A stretch of DNA of 64,000 nucleotides. Source: Jacaranda mimosifolia (Eukaryota > Streptophyta > Magnoliopsida > Lamiales > Bignoniaceae). The notes beneath the pieces were generated by a model. It ran no database searches. It was given only the letters and a program-made list of their open reading frames with translations, and was not told the origin of the DNA. A program made the translations under genes and the position numbers. Positions within the stretch are counted from its first letter, which is position 1. Every line of letters begins with the position of its first letter. Where the stretch lies: assembly GCA_018894105.1 (NCBI GenBank), contig CM032121.1, forward strand, positions 29,054,230 to 29,118,229. Direction: 5' to 3'. Below, piece by piece: positions 35,991-46,932 of the stretch.

Positions 35991-37560
35991 TCAATAACTA
36001 GAGACAAATTTAGACTAGTGTACAAAGAGTAATGTATAAGTTGTTTCTTTGAATATGATTTGTCAATTTATTTTGTTGATCTATGCTTGGCATTGGCTCT
36101 TGAAAGGAAAGTCTTCGTGGCCTCAGGGGTGCCACACCCAATCTGCCAATGATGATTTCTTCCTTTTTGCACAAAGTGAGTACGACTTTGTCCCTCCCTT
36201 GATTGTGGCACTTAGAGAGAAATAGGCAGCTGAAGAAGCGATGAGGTAGCACAAAGACCCAGTGGATCGGAAAGTCAAATTTATTGACAAAGATATCGAT
36301 TAGGCAAGGTCTTCTTCAGACTCAAGTTTTTGAATTTATGCGACTCTTGTAGCTCTTTTTTGTAATGGACTTTAGACTGCATTTTGCAATAAATATTTAT
36401 TTTTTTGCCACTTCATTGTTGATTGTTGCTTGCTTTATTTTCTCTTTTTGCTCATATATCCTCTCATCCCCCCACTTTTACTTATTATGAAAATGTTACA
36501 TTAACATTGGTCGATAAGTAGGGAAGCTAAAGATTTTATAGATTTGGCATAATTAAGTAGAAAATGCTTGAAGCATGTCATGTTCGACCATGTGTTAACC
36601 TATGGCTTTAATGTTACCTATGAATGGAGTCTGAGTGTTGCAATGGTAACCTGAAGGTAGTCTGATACATAGGTTAATACTTGAAGGTTAGTTTTTACCC
36701 CAAGTTATATGGTAGAGACATAATGGGAGTCTATGATGTAATAGGCCCAAAGGCAACCTTTAGACCTAGATCTTTTATGGTGTCGATCTTAAGGTAGTCA
36801 ACCCCTTGTATTGTAAAGATTGGCCTGAAGGTGGCTTTTATGAGTTTGATGGGGACAATCTGAGGGTGGTCATGTATAGTACAACACTTGTTGAGATCTC
36901 TGGATGGAAAGTTGTCGTAGGGAGTACATTATACGTTTCCATTATCGTGACTTTGATTTTATACATAAATTTCCTTAGATTGATTGCATTCCATGGCCTC
37001 GGTAGTTTGTTTTTGTCTAGTTATTATAGCTTGTAGGAGATATTTTTAGTAACTTTGAATACCCGATATGAGCCTTTCTAATTTGGATCCAATTTTTCAA
37101 TGTGTCTAAAGGCTTTGGCATTCTTAAGTACCAAATCTTCTACTTAGAAGTTTCTAAGATGGACGATCTTATTATATGTATTTTCCATTGTCATTCTATA
37201 ACATTGCATTTTTATATATATCTATTGTTGCTTTTCATCAAGTGTTTCGAGGCTGAAAGTTCTTGCTCTGCAGTTACTTTGATAGCTTAAAATCCTAGTT
37301 GTTTCATGTACAAGTTCTGCAGGTATTACTGCCTCTGACCCATGCACGAGGCTATATGAGGTTTCTCCTGTGATTGTTCTAGGAGTTGTTCGATATGCCT
37401 ATAGGGCCTTGAGAAAATTATTTGCCCATTTGTCTTTTCTTTTCCAACTATATTTTGAGATACATGCCAAATGTTCTATTGGTAACTTCTATTTAACCGC
37501 TGGCCTAGCTAGGGATTGGCCATTGAAGTAAAGTCTTGTCGAATGCTAAACTGGTCGCAT
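35991..37560. other. Retroelement non-coding sequence, degenerate minisatellite 3
   Basis: Sequence at 36010-36400 probably continues the antisense frame to its end. At 36640-36880 variants of 'cctgaaggtggtc' recur every 50-60 bp, a faint third minisatellite. The frame at 36806-37036 runs through it and is not a convincing gene. 36880-37560 is non-coding sequence between this repeat and the integrase remnant. Confidence 0.35.
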
Positions 37561-39796
37561 CAGTCCATTATTTTTTTTTTACTTTGAAACTACGAGCCGT
37601 TGTCTGAAATTATTATCCTGGGTAGGCTAAATCTACATATAATGTTTTTCCAAATAATGTTTAATTGCGGTGTCTATGATCTTGGATACTGCTTTCTCTT
37701 CGGCCCACTTTGTGAAGTAGTCAACTGAAAGAATAATGAATTTTCTTCAGCCCATGGCCGTAGGGTAAGGTCTAATAGTGTCAATGCCCCATTGGTCGAA
37801 GAGCTAATAGATGGGAATGTTTGTCGTAGTAGTCGTGGGCTGGTGTGGGGTGTTAGAGTGGAACTGACAAGCCTCACATTTTCAAAAAATTGTACGATAC
37901 CAACAGCTAATATTGGCTAAAAGTAATCATGTTTGATGATTTTGTGTGCCAACAATCGAGCTCTAGAGTGGCTGCCACAACTGCCTGCATGTTATTCCTA
38001 AGTATGGATGAAACCTCTGTGGGCATGAGACACATAAGTGATGGGCCCGACGAATGATTTCTTAAAGAGCAGGCCATCCTTAGTCAAGAAATATAGTGAT
38101 GCCCAATGTCGAAGATGCCTGGCTAGGATTTTATCTTCTGAAAGTTTTCCATCTCGGAGGTAGCTTATGATTTTGTCTTGCCAGCTAGGCTCAAAGAACT
38201 TCAGGGGCAATATAAATATAGTTATTTGTTCTGAATTCTTATCTACAATCTCAGGATGATCAAAAACCAAGAATACGATTATTCTATCTTTAGTTCCTCT
38301 ACTAGTGCTAGCAAACTTCAACGATGCGTCAGTTCTTTCATTTTTAGCTCTAGGAATCTGGCTTAGGCTGAAGGTCTTCAACTTGGCTTGCAACTCTCTA
38401 AATATGGAGAAGTATTTAACCATCATCACTTCTTTAGTTTTGTATGATCTATTGAATTATCTGGCGACTAACTGTGAATTCATTACGGCTGCTAATGACT
38501 TGATCCTATTTGTGAGAGTCATCTTCTTTCCTATTATAAAGGCTTTATATTCAGCTTCATTATTCATAACTTGAAAGTTAAACTTTTGGGCAAAGTCCAG
38601 TTCGTTGCCTTTCGGAGATTGGAGAGAAATTTCGCGCTACTGTCTATGCTGGTGGATGATCCATTAGCTGTCAAAGTCCAAGAGATCGAGCAGTCTTTCG
38701 ATTAGGGAGTTCGATCTACTCAACAAGGAAATCGACCAGAACTTGCACTTTTATGGAAGTTATGGGCAAAAAGTTGATATCAAACTCACCAAGTTCAATA
38801 AACTATTTGGTGAGCATAACAGATATGTCTGACTTACCTAGAACTTGTTTCAATGGTTGGTTGGTCAAGACTATTATTAAATGTACCTAAAAGTATTTAC
38901 AGAATTTCCTCACTGTGATAACTAGGACAAGCACATATTTCTCAATCTCTAAATAATTATTTTTGGCACCATGTATGATCTTACTAAAATAATATACAGG
39001 TCGATAGATGGTGCCATCTATTAAAAGTAAAATAGAGCTAATAGCATTTATTGAAAATAGCTAAGTGTAGATAGAAAGTTTTGCCAATCATGGGTTTAGC
39101 TAAGAGTAGAGGAGTGGCAAGGTATTCTTTGAGATAGGCCAAAGCTTTGTCGCACTCGATTGTCAATTCTAAATGCTTCAGCATCTGTAATACCTTGAAG
39201 AAAAATAGGCTCTTGTCGGCTAGTCTTAAGATAAGGCTATCCTTCTAACTAGGCTTTGGACCTCTCTCACCAGCCTAGGGCTTGCAAGGCCTAAATCTTC
39301 TACCAATTTGCTTCAATCCCTCTCTGGCTCACCATGTAACCTAGAAACTTTCCTCCTCACATACCAAAAGTACATTTAGAATGATTTAGCTTCATACCAC
39401 AGTGGCAGAAGATTGAGAATGTGTTGCAAAGGTTTATAGATGATCGGCTTCTTCAGCACTTTTAATTGTTATGTCGTTTATGTACACCTCTATGGAATAT
39501 CTTGTCTTTGCTGATTAACTAACCTTTGATAAGTGGCTTCTGCATTTTTTAAGCTGAATTATTAAGAAGCAGTAAACTTCATTATACACAATAAAGGAGG
39601 TTTTATTTCGATCCTCCGGCACCATAGATATCTAATAGTAACCTTGAAACGCGTCCATCATACTAAGAAAGGCACAACCTATTTTGGAGTTTGATCGATA
39701 GGTCTATTTATGCCAAGACGTATGGATCCTTTGGACAAGTTTTATTGAGATCAGTGAAGTCGTTACACACTCTCCACTTAGCCTCTTGCTTGGTGA
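37561..39796 (-). pseudogene. Ty3/gypsy pol remnant: RT, RNase H, integrase
   Basis: Reading the minus strand from right to left, reverse transcriptase begins at the insertion junction with KWRVCNDFTDLNKTCPKDPY (39710-39790). Its catalytic motif near 39440-39490 reads VYINDITIKS in place of the usual VYVDD, so one catalytic Asp is lost. AYLKEYLATPLLLAKP lies near 39100-39150. RNase H follows near 38530-38580 (NNEAEYKAF) and 38290-38400 (SLKFASTS). Then come the integrase zinc-binding region (37998-38230, DGKLSEDKILARHLRHWA) and core (37690-37802, FDQWGIDTIRPYPTAMG and DYFTKWAEEKAVSKI). The domain order RT-RNase H-integrase is that of Ty3/gypsy. Many stops and frameshifts make it non-functional. 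The upstream part of pol lies at 41449-42505, beyond LTR-A copy 3. Confidence 0.85.
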
Positions 39797-41448
39797 CCAA
39801 GATGAGATCCGACTCCTCATCATTGTGAAGCATGAGTGCATCTCCTATGTATTCTATAATGATCGATTCCACGAAATCCTTACGAAGGTGGTATGATAAT
39901 TTGGAAAAAGAGTTTTCCAAAGATGAGGTCATAAATTGGAATCGAATATTAAGAATAAAAACACAGTATCAAGGCTATTAGGGAGCCAAAAAATATATTG
40001 CCCTAGGCCTCTTTTGGGAGATAGGAGGCGAAAGTACCGTATTTACATAGTACACGTAGAGCTAGAATGGTTCACCAAAAGCATTCATTTGACCAATTGT
40101 TGGGCTCTATGGGCTTGAGGTTGGACATCTACCATGGAGATTGAGTACTCTTCAATTAATGGAGATTAATTGAATTGAGTCGATTAGTTTAAAGGTGTTT
40201 AAACTAATGTGAATATTTGATATTCTAAAGTCACAAGAGTTGTGAGCCCATGTCCAATGAATGGTAGAACCTAATAGCTCACACACAAAAGCCAATTGAA
40301 AATCCTACTTGATGAATGGAATCTTCTAAGTGTTAGAAATATTCCACCTTGATCGAAATTGAGGGGGAATTGGTTGATTCAATTTTTAGTCATTTCTGCT
40401 TGATCAATTTAAATGTTAAATTGATCTAAATAATTTAACGAGTTAAATTAGATCAATTAAATTAATGGTTAATTTAATTTAAATTAATGGTTAACTTAAA
40501 GAGTTAAGTTAACTATTACTAGCTTAAAGAGTTAAGTTAGTTAGCTTAAACGTTAAGTCAAAGTTTAATTAAATTAAAGTATTTAATTTAATTAAAGCAA
40601 AGAATTAATTTTGGAGGAAAAATTCAAATTAAGAGTTCATTTGGTGTGCAAGTTGCATGTGAATTTAATGTGCATTTGAATTTCATTTGAAATCTTCCTT
40701 TCATCTCATGAAATGTCATCCAAATAAATTCTAATGCCACACCAAATGCAAGTTGTCAAGCAAGTGGCATTCCCCTCATGGGAGGTGTGATACCACCTAA
40801 GCATCACACCATCCCTCCATCTATATACATATACAGAGAGGGGTGGCCAAGATGTAATTGAATGCAAGCATTTTCTATCTAATTGTTAGATTCCTTTCCC
40901 TCCAAAATTGTGTGACTCTCTCATGTGTTGAGGCTTAACATTTTTCTTCACCTCCATCTATCTAGATTTTTGGCCTTCATCATCCTCATTTCTCCTTATT
41001 TTCCAGCTGATCTAGGAGAAATTGAATTGTCCATTGGTGTTTGGATCCTATCATTAGAGGCAATACATTTGGATTGCTAAACTTTTGGAGATCCTCTGTT
41101 TGGGCAGTAATTTTAGAGCATCCATTAGAAACCTTACGGAAACTGTTTTGAGATGAAATGTTTAATGGAAATACATCAAAGTGTTGGTGTTCTTTTGGTT
41201 CAAGTTTCACTGAATTCTAAGGTGATTTGGCTGGGCAAACGTTGCTCACACTCTGTTGCACCGGGAGGAGACTGCTTTGGAGAGATCTAGCTAGTTTTCA
41301 TCATTTCGGCTGGAATTTGCCTTTGAGGTAATATTCTGACCTTAATCCATATTAGTAGCATGAATTTGATCCTTGTGGAGGTGTAAATCAAGTTTGATTT
41401 CATTTTTTTAATGTTTTAAATTGGATCATTGGCTTACACCTTATTTCA
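39797..41448 (+). mobile_element. LTR-A copy 3 (5'-truncated)
   Basis: Similarity to LTR-A copy 2 starts near 39797 (its position 26415, 590 bp inside the LTR). It ends at the LTR terminus CA (41447-41448). It lies between the pre-RT segment and the RT segment of the minus-strand gypsy pol, in opposite orientation to it. About 50 codons of pol expected at this point are missing, so a deletion removed the LTR start together with adjoining pol sequence. Confidence 0.75.
40784..40830 (+). promoter_or_regulatory. LTR-A promoter: inverted repeat plus TATA-like box (copy 3)
   Basis: The arms GGTGTGATAC and GCATCACACC (40784-40793, 40801-40810) pair at 9 of 10 positions. The TATA-like CTATATACAT starts 10 bp later at 40821. 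The 27-bp outer length of the repeat is the same in all three copies. Confidence 0.55.
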
Positions 41449-42505
41449 AAAGTGTGGCCAACACTGAGTCTATGGACTATGAAATTGGAGTTGATGCCTT
41501 GTAGGTCAAAGGCTATCCAAGCGAAGATGTCTTTGTTACTTTGCAAGAATTCGACTAATTGGTATTCTATATCTGTGGGGAGCTGTGTTCCAATCCTTGT
41601 TGTTTTGTCAGGGTTACCAGGATCCAACTTGATATACTTGTAATCTTCGATAGGTCGCAAGCAGGTGTCTTCAAATACTTGCTTTCAATGACTTCTGGCA
41701 TGTCGTGTAGTGGTATGTCCAGTTGCACTATGGTTGACAAGATGTGTCTAGAAGAAGGTCTGTTTTCAATAAGAGTGTGTAGTTTTTTGGCAAAAATAAT
41801 AATCTGATATAAACCTTTTCTTCGAAAAGGACTACCAAGAGCTTCTATTGATGTGAAGCTAGAACAAAATGGTTCATCTTGCTATATGCTACATAAGAGG
41901 ATTACTCGGCTACCCCCAAGTGAGCAGCTAAAAGAATGAAACCTATGAGTTATACTGAAGTTGTAGGTGGCTATTGGCCGAGACACCAAAGGTTGACCAA
42001 GTGAAGGCTATAGTTATTCCTATTAATTGTGATGTGTGTGACAATACAAGCCATCCTGTGTATTTTTTCTTCCTATAGAGGGATTGGAAACTTTATTTTC
42101 TGGTGAAATGTAGAGACTATGATTCGATAGCTATTAAGGGATAGAGCACAATACCCAATAAAATCGGGATGCTAATACACATATTTGGAAGATCTCTATG
42201 CCGCCAAAGTCCATAAGTAGTGTTTGAACATTCATATATCGTAAGTCTCTTAAGTCCATCCTCAATAGCACGGCTTTGGAGATCATATTGGTGGAGCTGC
42301 TTGTGTCTATTAAAATCCTACACACAGAGTCATCGAAGATATTGACGGCTATGACCATAGGGTATGGGAAGGGTTCCTCCCTATGGGCAAGTATAGGGTA
42401 GTGGCTTTCACTAGAAGAGAAAGATACCGGGATAGAGTTGTTGTGATTTTGACATATGTGCGTCTTTTGTATACTATCTCTAGTCGCAGATTCTAGTTTA
42501 CGCAA
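41449..42505 (-). pseudogene. Ty3/gypsy protease and pre-RT remnant
   Basis: Protease sequence is visible at 42134-42505: ISFSSSE-like start, then VCRILIDTSSSTNMIS, in which the catalytic motif D-T/S-G has become DTS. The pre-RT linker lies at 41449-41660, with LDPGNPDKTTRIGTQLPTDI, then NKDIFAWIAFDLQGI and HRLSVGHTF, a strong match to plant gypsy polyproteins of the Tat group. It is the upstream part of the pol at 37561-39796, cut off by LTR-A copy 3. The intervening sequence (41660-42130) carries stops. No gag was identified upstream of it in this element. Confidence 0.75.
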
Positions 42506-42529
42506 ATGATACTAAAATGATAATGTAAG

Positions 42530-43130
42530 TTTTGGGTTTGGATAGAGCGACAAGTGGTGAGAAATTTTTCGTCAAAACAAAAGGTCGAACTTATATCAAC
42601 TAGAGGCACAAAGTTAAACCTATAACCAAAAGAAGCTCATTAGGCTTGCAGAGGTAGTCCTTGGCTAAGACCCTCCAATGCTTAAGTTAGTTCTTTAGGC
42701 TGAAAAAAAGTATCTATAAGTCATGCCAATAGAATTTTACCATCATCTCCCCATATTTCCAAAGCCCAATCTTTCTCAAATAGGGGTATACTAATTATTT
42801 CCCATCGATCTAGCTAGTAGGTCTTTACTCTTGCTAAAAAGGGTGTGCTATGTCCTACGATCTAATAGCTTTAGCTGGGACAAGGAATGGCACAACCTAT
42901 CAGTACAACAAAAGGAGTGCGAGAATGTATTAGCGGCCTACCATCATTAAATGTAGATGCACTGTTGAAAGTTAGATATTTGAATTTGGGCTAGTCGAAT
43001 TCAACCTAACCTTATCATTCCTAGATAGTCCTTTGCAATTCTCGTGGGGGTCGGCCGCTCTATCCCTGCTAGAAAGGTTCAAGGAGCAACATTGTGATCT
43101 AAGGTTGACTGATCTCCCATATCATCTACA
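42530..43130. repeat. Repeat segment S', copy 2
   Basis: Homologous to 28541-29153 plus 31571-31620, without the CACTA insertion. It lies between the protease remnant and minisatellite 2. Non-coding. Confidence 0.75.
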
Positions 43131-43497
43131 CTCTCCCTTGAGGGGGTCTTATAGCAGCTTGATTTCTCTACACAGCCCCTTGGGGTCTTATAATATGTTT
43201 GATTTCTCTATGTTCCCCCTTGAGGGTCTTATAGAAATCTTAATTGTTGCGCACCCCCTTGGGGTCTTATAGCTGTCTTGATTCTCTTAAACCCCTTTAG
43301 AAATCTTATAGTAGTCTTGATTGATGCTTAACCCTTTGGGGGTCATATAGCGGTCTTGTTTGCCACATGCCCCCCTTGGGGATCGTATAGTGGTTTTGTT
43401 TGCTATGTGGCCCCTTTAGGGTCTTATAGCAGTCTTGTTGTTGCAGCTTCCTTGGGGGTCTTATTGTAGTTTTGTTTGTCGTACACTCCCTTGGAGG
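43131..43497 (+). repeat. Minisatellite 2: about 40-bp unit, about 9 copies
   Basis: Units read 'ccccttggggtcttatag' followed by 'cagtcttgtttgc'-like sequence, and repeat every 38-41 bp from 43135 to 43497. A diverged version lies at 28042-28540. The opposite-strand type 'ccactataagacc' is found at 49645-49850. Confidence 0.85.
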
Positions 43498-43987
43498 TGG
43501 GGGTGCAATCAAGCCGAGTCGAGTTAAGTTTAGACAAAAACAATTAGCTCAACCTCGACCTCAATGAGCCTAAAATTTTAAGCTCGAGCTTGGCTTGCCT
43601 CAGCTCGATAAGGCTCAAATTGATAAATGAATTAGAAACACTACAGGCTCGAACTCGAAATGAAAAAATAGTAATATAATATATATTTATTAAAAATAAA
43701 AAATAATATTTAATTATATATTGGCTCGTGAGCCTCGAGCCTAGATACAGGCAGCAACAACTATAAACTCTTAACTTTATTTTTATATTATTAATTTAAA
43801 TCATTTTTAGTTTTTTAGTAATATAACAGAGAACTCATTTTCAATTATTTGAAATAAGTTCTTTTACATGCTCGAGATCGGCTTGAATTAGAGCTCGAGC
43901 TTGATTCACCTTGACTCAAGCTCGAGTCGAGCTACCGCAAGCTTAGCTCGTGGGCTCGTGAGCCGGCTCGACTCGTTTGCGCCCCTA
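43498..43987. mobile_element. hAT-like MITE with 'ctcgag/gctcg' repeats
   Basis: The left end reads tGGGGGTGCAATCAAGCCGAGTCGAG-like; the right end, on the opposite strand, reads TAGGGGCGCAAACGAGTCGAG. Both ends are packed with AGCTCGAGCTY motifs and enclose an AT-rich middle. Size (about 490 bp) and ends fit hAT-type MITEs. No matching 8-bp target duplication is visible, so one edge may be eroded. Confidence 0.6.
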
Positions 43988-46599
43988 ATTTAAACTTTAA
44001 TCAGTATTTTTCCTTAGGAAAAATACTATCTTAAATTTGGCTTTATCACTTATCTTAAGTTTTTCTATATTTGTTACTTTATGTTTATTTGATATTTGTA
44101 AGAAAGATGAAAGTAACAGGTTAAAATGATCAAAACTATATTAAGAAAAGATCACAGTTATGAAAAATCATTGTAAGCGTTAAATTCAATATTAGAAGTT
44201 CTCAAAATTTTTAATATTTCTGATTCGGGTTTTCTGATTTATCACTATCTTATATATATATATGTAAAATAAGTTATAAAATGAGTTGTTAAGTTAAAGA
44301 AGAGGCACATGCTTTAGCAGCAATATAGTAATTCAAGTTAAGGTAGTCATTACAGTCTGGCTTGTATGCTCTTTTCAAGTAAGGAAAAAGCTAATAAAGT
44401 CGAAATGAAATACCATATGTAGTGTAGAATTAGAATCAAATTTAAAGCTATTTGGATTAAAACTATCAAGGAGCAAGTGACTACAAGCTCCACTTAAGCA
44501 CTCAACATGTAGCTAGCTTAAAACATGTTCATCGTGTGGCCAAGCGAAACTCACCTCTCTTTATTAGCTTAGAATCGCTCTAATTATTAAAAGCAAAATG
44601 GTGACTTATAATAGAGCTCTTGATCTAAGTCTGATAGTTTGCAAAATTTAAACATAATAATGTTCGATTAGTTGAACATTAGTTACATGAACTAACTAGG
44701 AGTACATGATACCTTGCCTCTCTTTTTTTGGGGAATTGTTGCAATCACAATCAAGAAATTAAATGGATAGGCCACCCAAAAGCACATGCAGGATAAGCAC
44801 ATGGTTTAGAAGACAATCTAGAAATAACTCTAATCCAAAACGTTTCTAGGAGATTCAACTCTCTTAGGTTCTACTAATTCATTCCCCATATATCTTTGTG
44901 CCTTTCTTTGTGCTCCATTCCGAAGTCTAGTATGGTTGCCTTTAAATTTTAATGATTATTAATTATCATACATATTCTCAAGAAATTTTTTATTTTTTAT
45001 TGATTAATGACTAGGCAAAGAATTATCTACATATTTGTATTTTTAATGAATATATAAGTTATATGTTGTATTATTTTCATTTAACATTAGCTTAAAGCAT
45101 ATTATATGTTTTTGTTTATTTCATATAGAATTTCCCCCTTTGCTATCATATTTAAACGATTCAATTGATAAAATTTTTGGTGGATTAAAACTTTTATATA
45201 TTCATCTTTCAATTAATTTATAATAGGCCTCTAAAGTAATATTTTTTACAAATACACAAGTAATATATTGCATTAGTTCTTTTATGTCGTTCATCTTGTA
45301 TATTTTAATCTCACGCATACCACATTTTATAGATTCATCAAGTGAGATAATATGAAGGAACTCATTTTTCAAAAATCTATAATTATTGGATTTGACACAT
45401 GGATGTTGGATACATGGCTTGGTATGATCGAATCACAAGCCGACTAATATTTTCATCCTATGCACATATAGACATGGGATACAATCAAAGGATGCATATG
45501 TGTGGCATAATGTCGTATGTATATAAACACACAATATAAAACTATAATTTTAATTTTATAAAACTAAGATTGTTTAACATCAGACTATCTGTTTTACACA
45601 TTTTAGACTGACAGAATGTATAACCTTATTCTTAGTTGTAATTTGGTTGTCGATGATGTTGACATTGTGTCATTCATTCAAATGAGAGACCAACATAAGT
45701 TGATTACTAAAGAAGCTCATGATATAACTACACATCAATTTCCATTCAAGGTACCTCAACAACCACCTCCTAAATAACAAGAATCGAGAAAGAGTAAAGA
45801 TACGAAGAGATGAAGATGCAATATCATGTTCAACAGCTCAATAAAGGATGATAGCACATAGCAAGGTATACCAATATATACCAACAATACTTTGATGACA
45901 ACTGATAGTTATGTTAGGCAAAGTTGATGTGGCAAGTCCATCTCATATTAATACTAATTTATATTCAAACCGCTACATGCCTCAACTAACACAGCTTGAT
46001 GAACTTTCACCTTTACCTGCACATCGGTATTCAGTTAGTCATTCTCTACACTGGTGGACATAGATCTTAGCCTGGGATGGGAGTTAGCTTCACATGATTA
46101 TCCAGGAAATGCACCAACACGCCACTTATTCTATGTATTACCCAGACATGTCAAGATCATATCCTGATTATGCTTTATCGAGCTCTACCACATCTTCTTG
46201 GATAGAATTTTAATTTGAATGTGGTTGGTAATTTTTATAAGTATCAAACTAAGGTTAATTAGAGGCAACAACAATCGCATGATACTACATGAGATGAAAG
46301 GGATCAATGACAATGAAAACATCAGCAACAAAAATATGAATTAGTTTTGCTATATTTGTTTTCTATTTTGCTACATTTTCTGGACACTTTAAAAAATCTC
46401 AACGCTAAATAATTATTCACATGGTCTACCAAAAATATTTATCATATTTAGTAATAAGTAAAATTAAATTTAAGCATGTAATTTGAAACAATTAGAGTTA
46501 ATCTAATATAATAAAAATATAAAAATATAAGATATAAAGGACAACTTAATTATTTTCTTCATCAGACATCTTAACACCTAGCCGATAAATAAGAGCGAC
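43988..46599. other. AT-rich, no gene recognised
   Basis: Stops are frequent in all frames. A weakly coding-like stretch at 45660-46330 (IQMRDQHKLITKEAHDI; then Gln/Asn-rich) looks like the tail of a dead transposon gene, but no family could be named. The rest is non-coding. Confidence 0.4.
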
Positions 46600-46931
46600 T
46601 GCTAATATGGTAAATTAAGTCCCTAGAGATAAAAAAAAAAAAGTAAAAGTAGACCAAAATGGCCCAATTAATTTAGTAATAAGTAAAATAAAATGCCAAA
46701 AAGCCTAATTAATGAAGTCCACTAAGATGGGTATCTAGACCTAATTGAATCGAAGCTAACTAAGGGATTAATCACTATAAATCCCAACTCCTTAAGTAAA
46801 ATGGGCCACAAAAAATTATTTGGACAAAAATTAAGGTCTCCAACTCTATGCGAATTCATTCTAGAGTAAAGAACCTAATTAAACACGTTGATTTCTGAAA
46901 AGGACCCTAGCTTCATTTTTTAGCAGCATCA
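46600..46931 (+). repeat. TR-GAG-like element, 5' LTR
   Basis: 332 bp, starting TGCTAATATGG and ending AGCAGCATCA. It aligns over its full length with 53315-53638, with many substitutions, so the insertion is old. Confidence 0.8.
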
Positions 46932-46932
46932 T

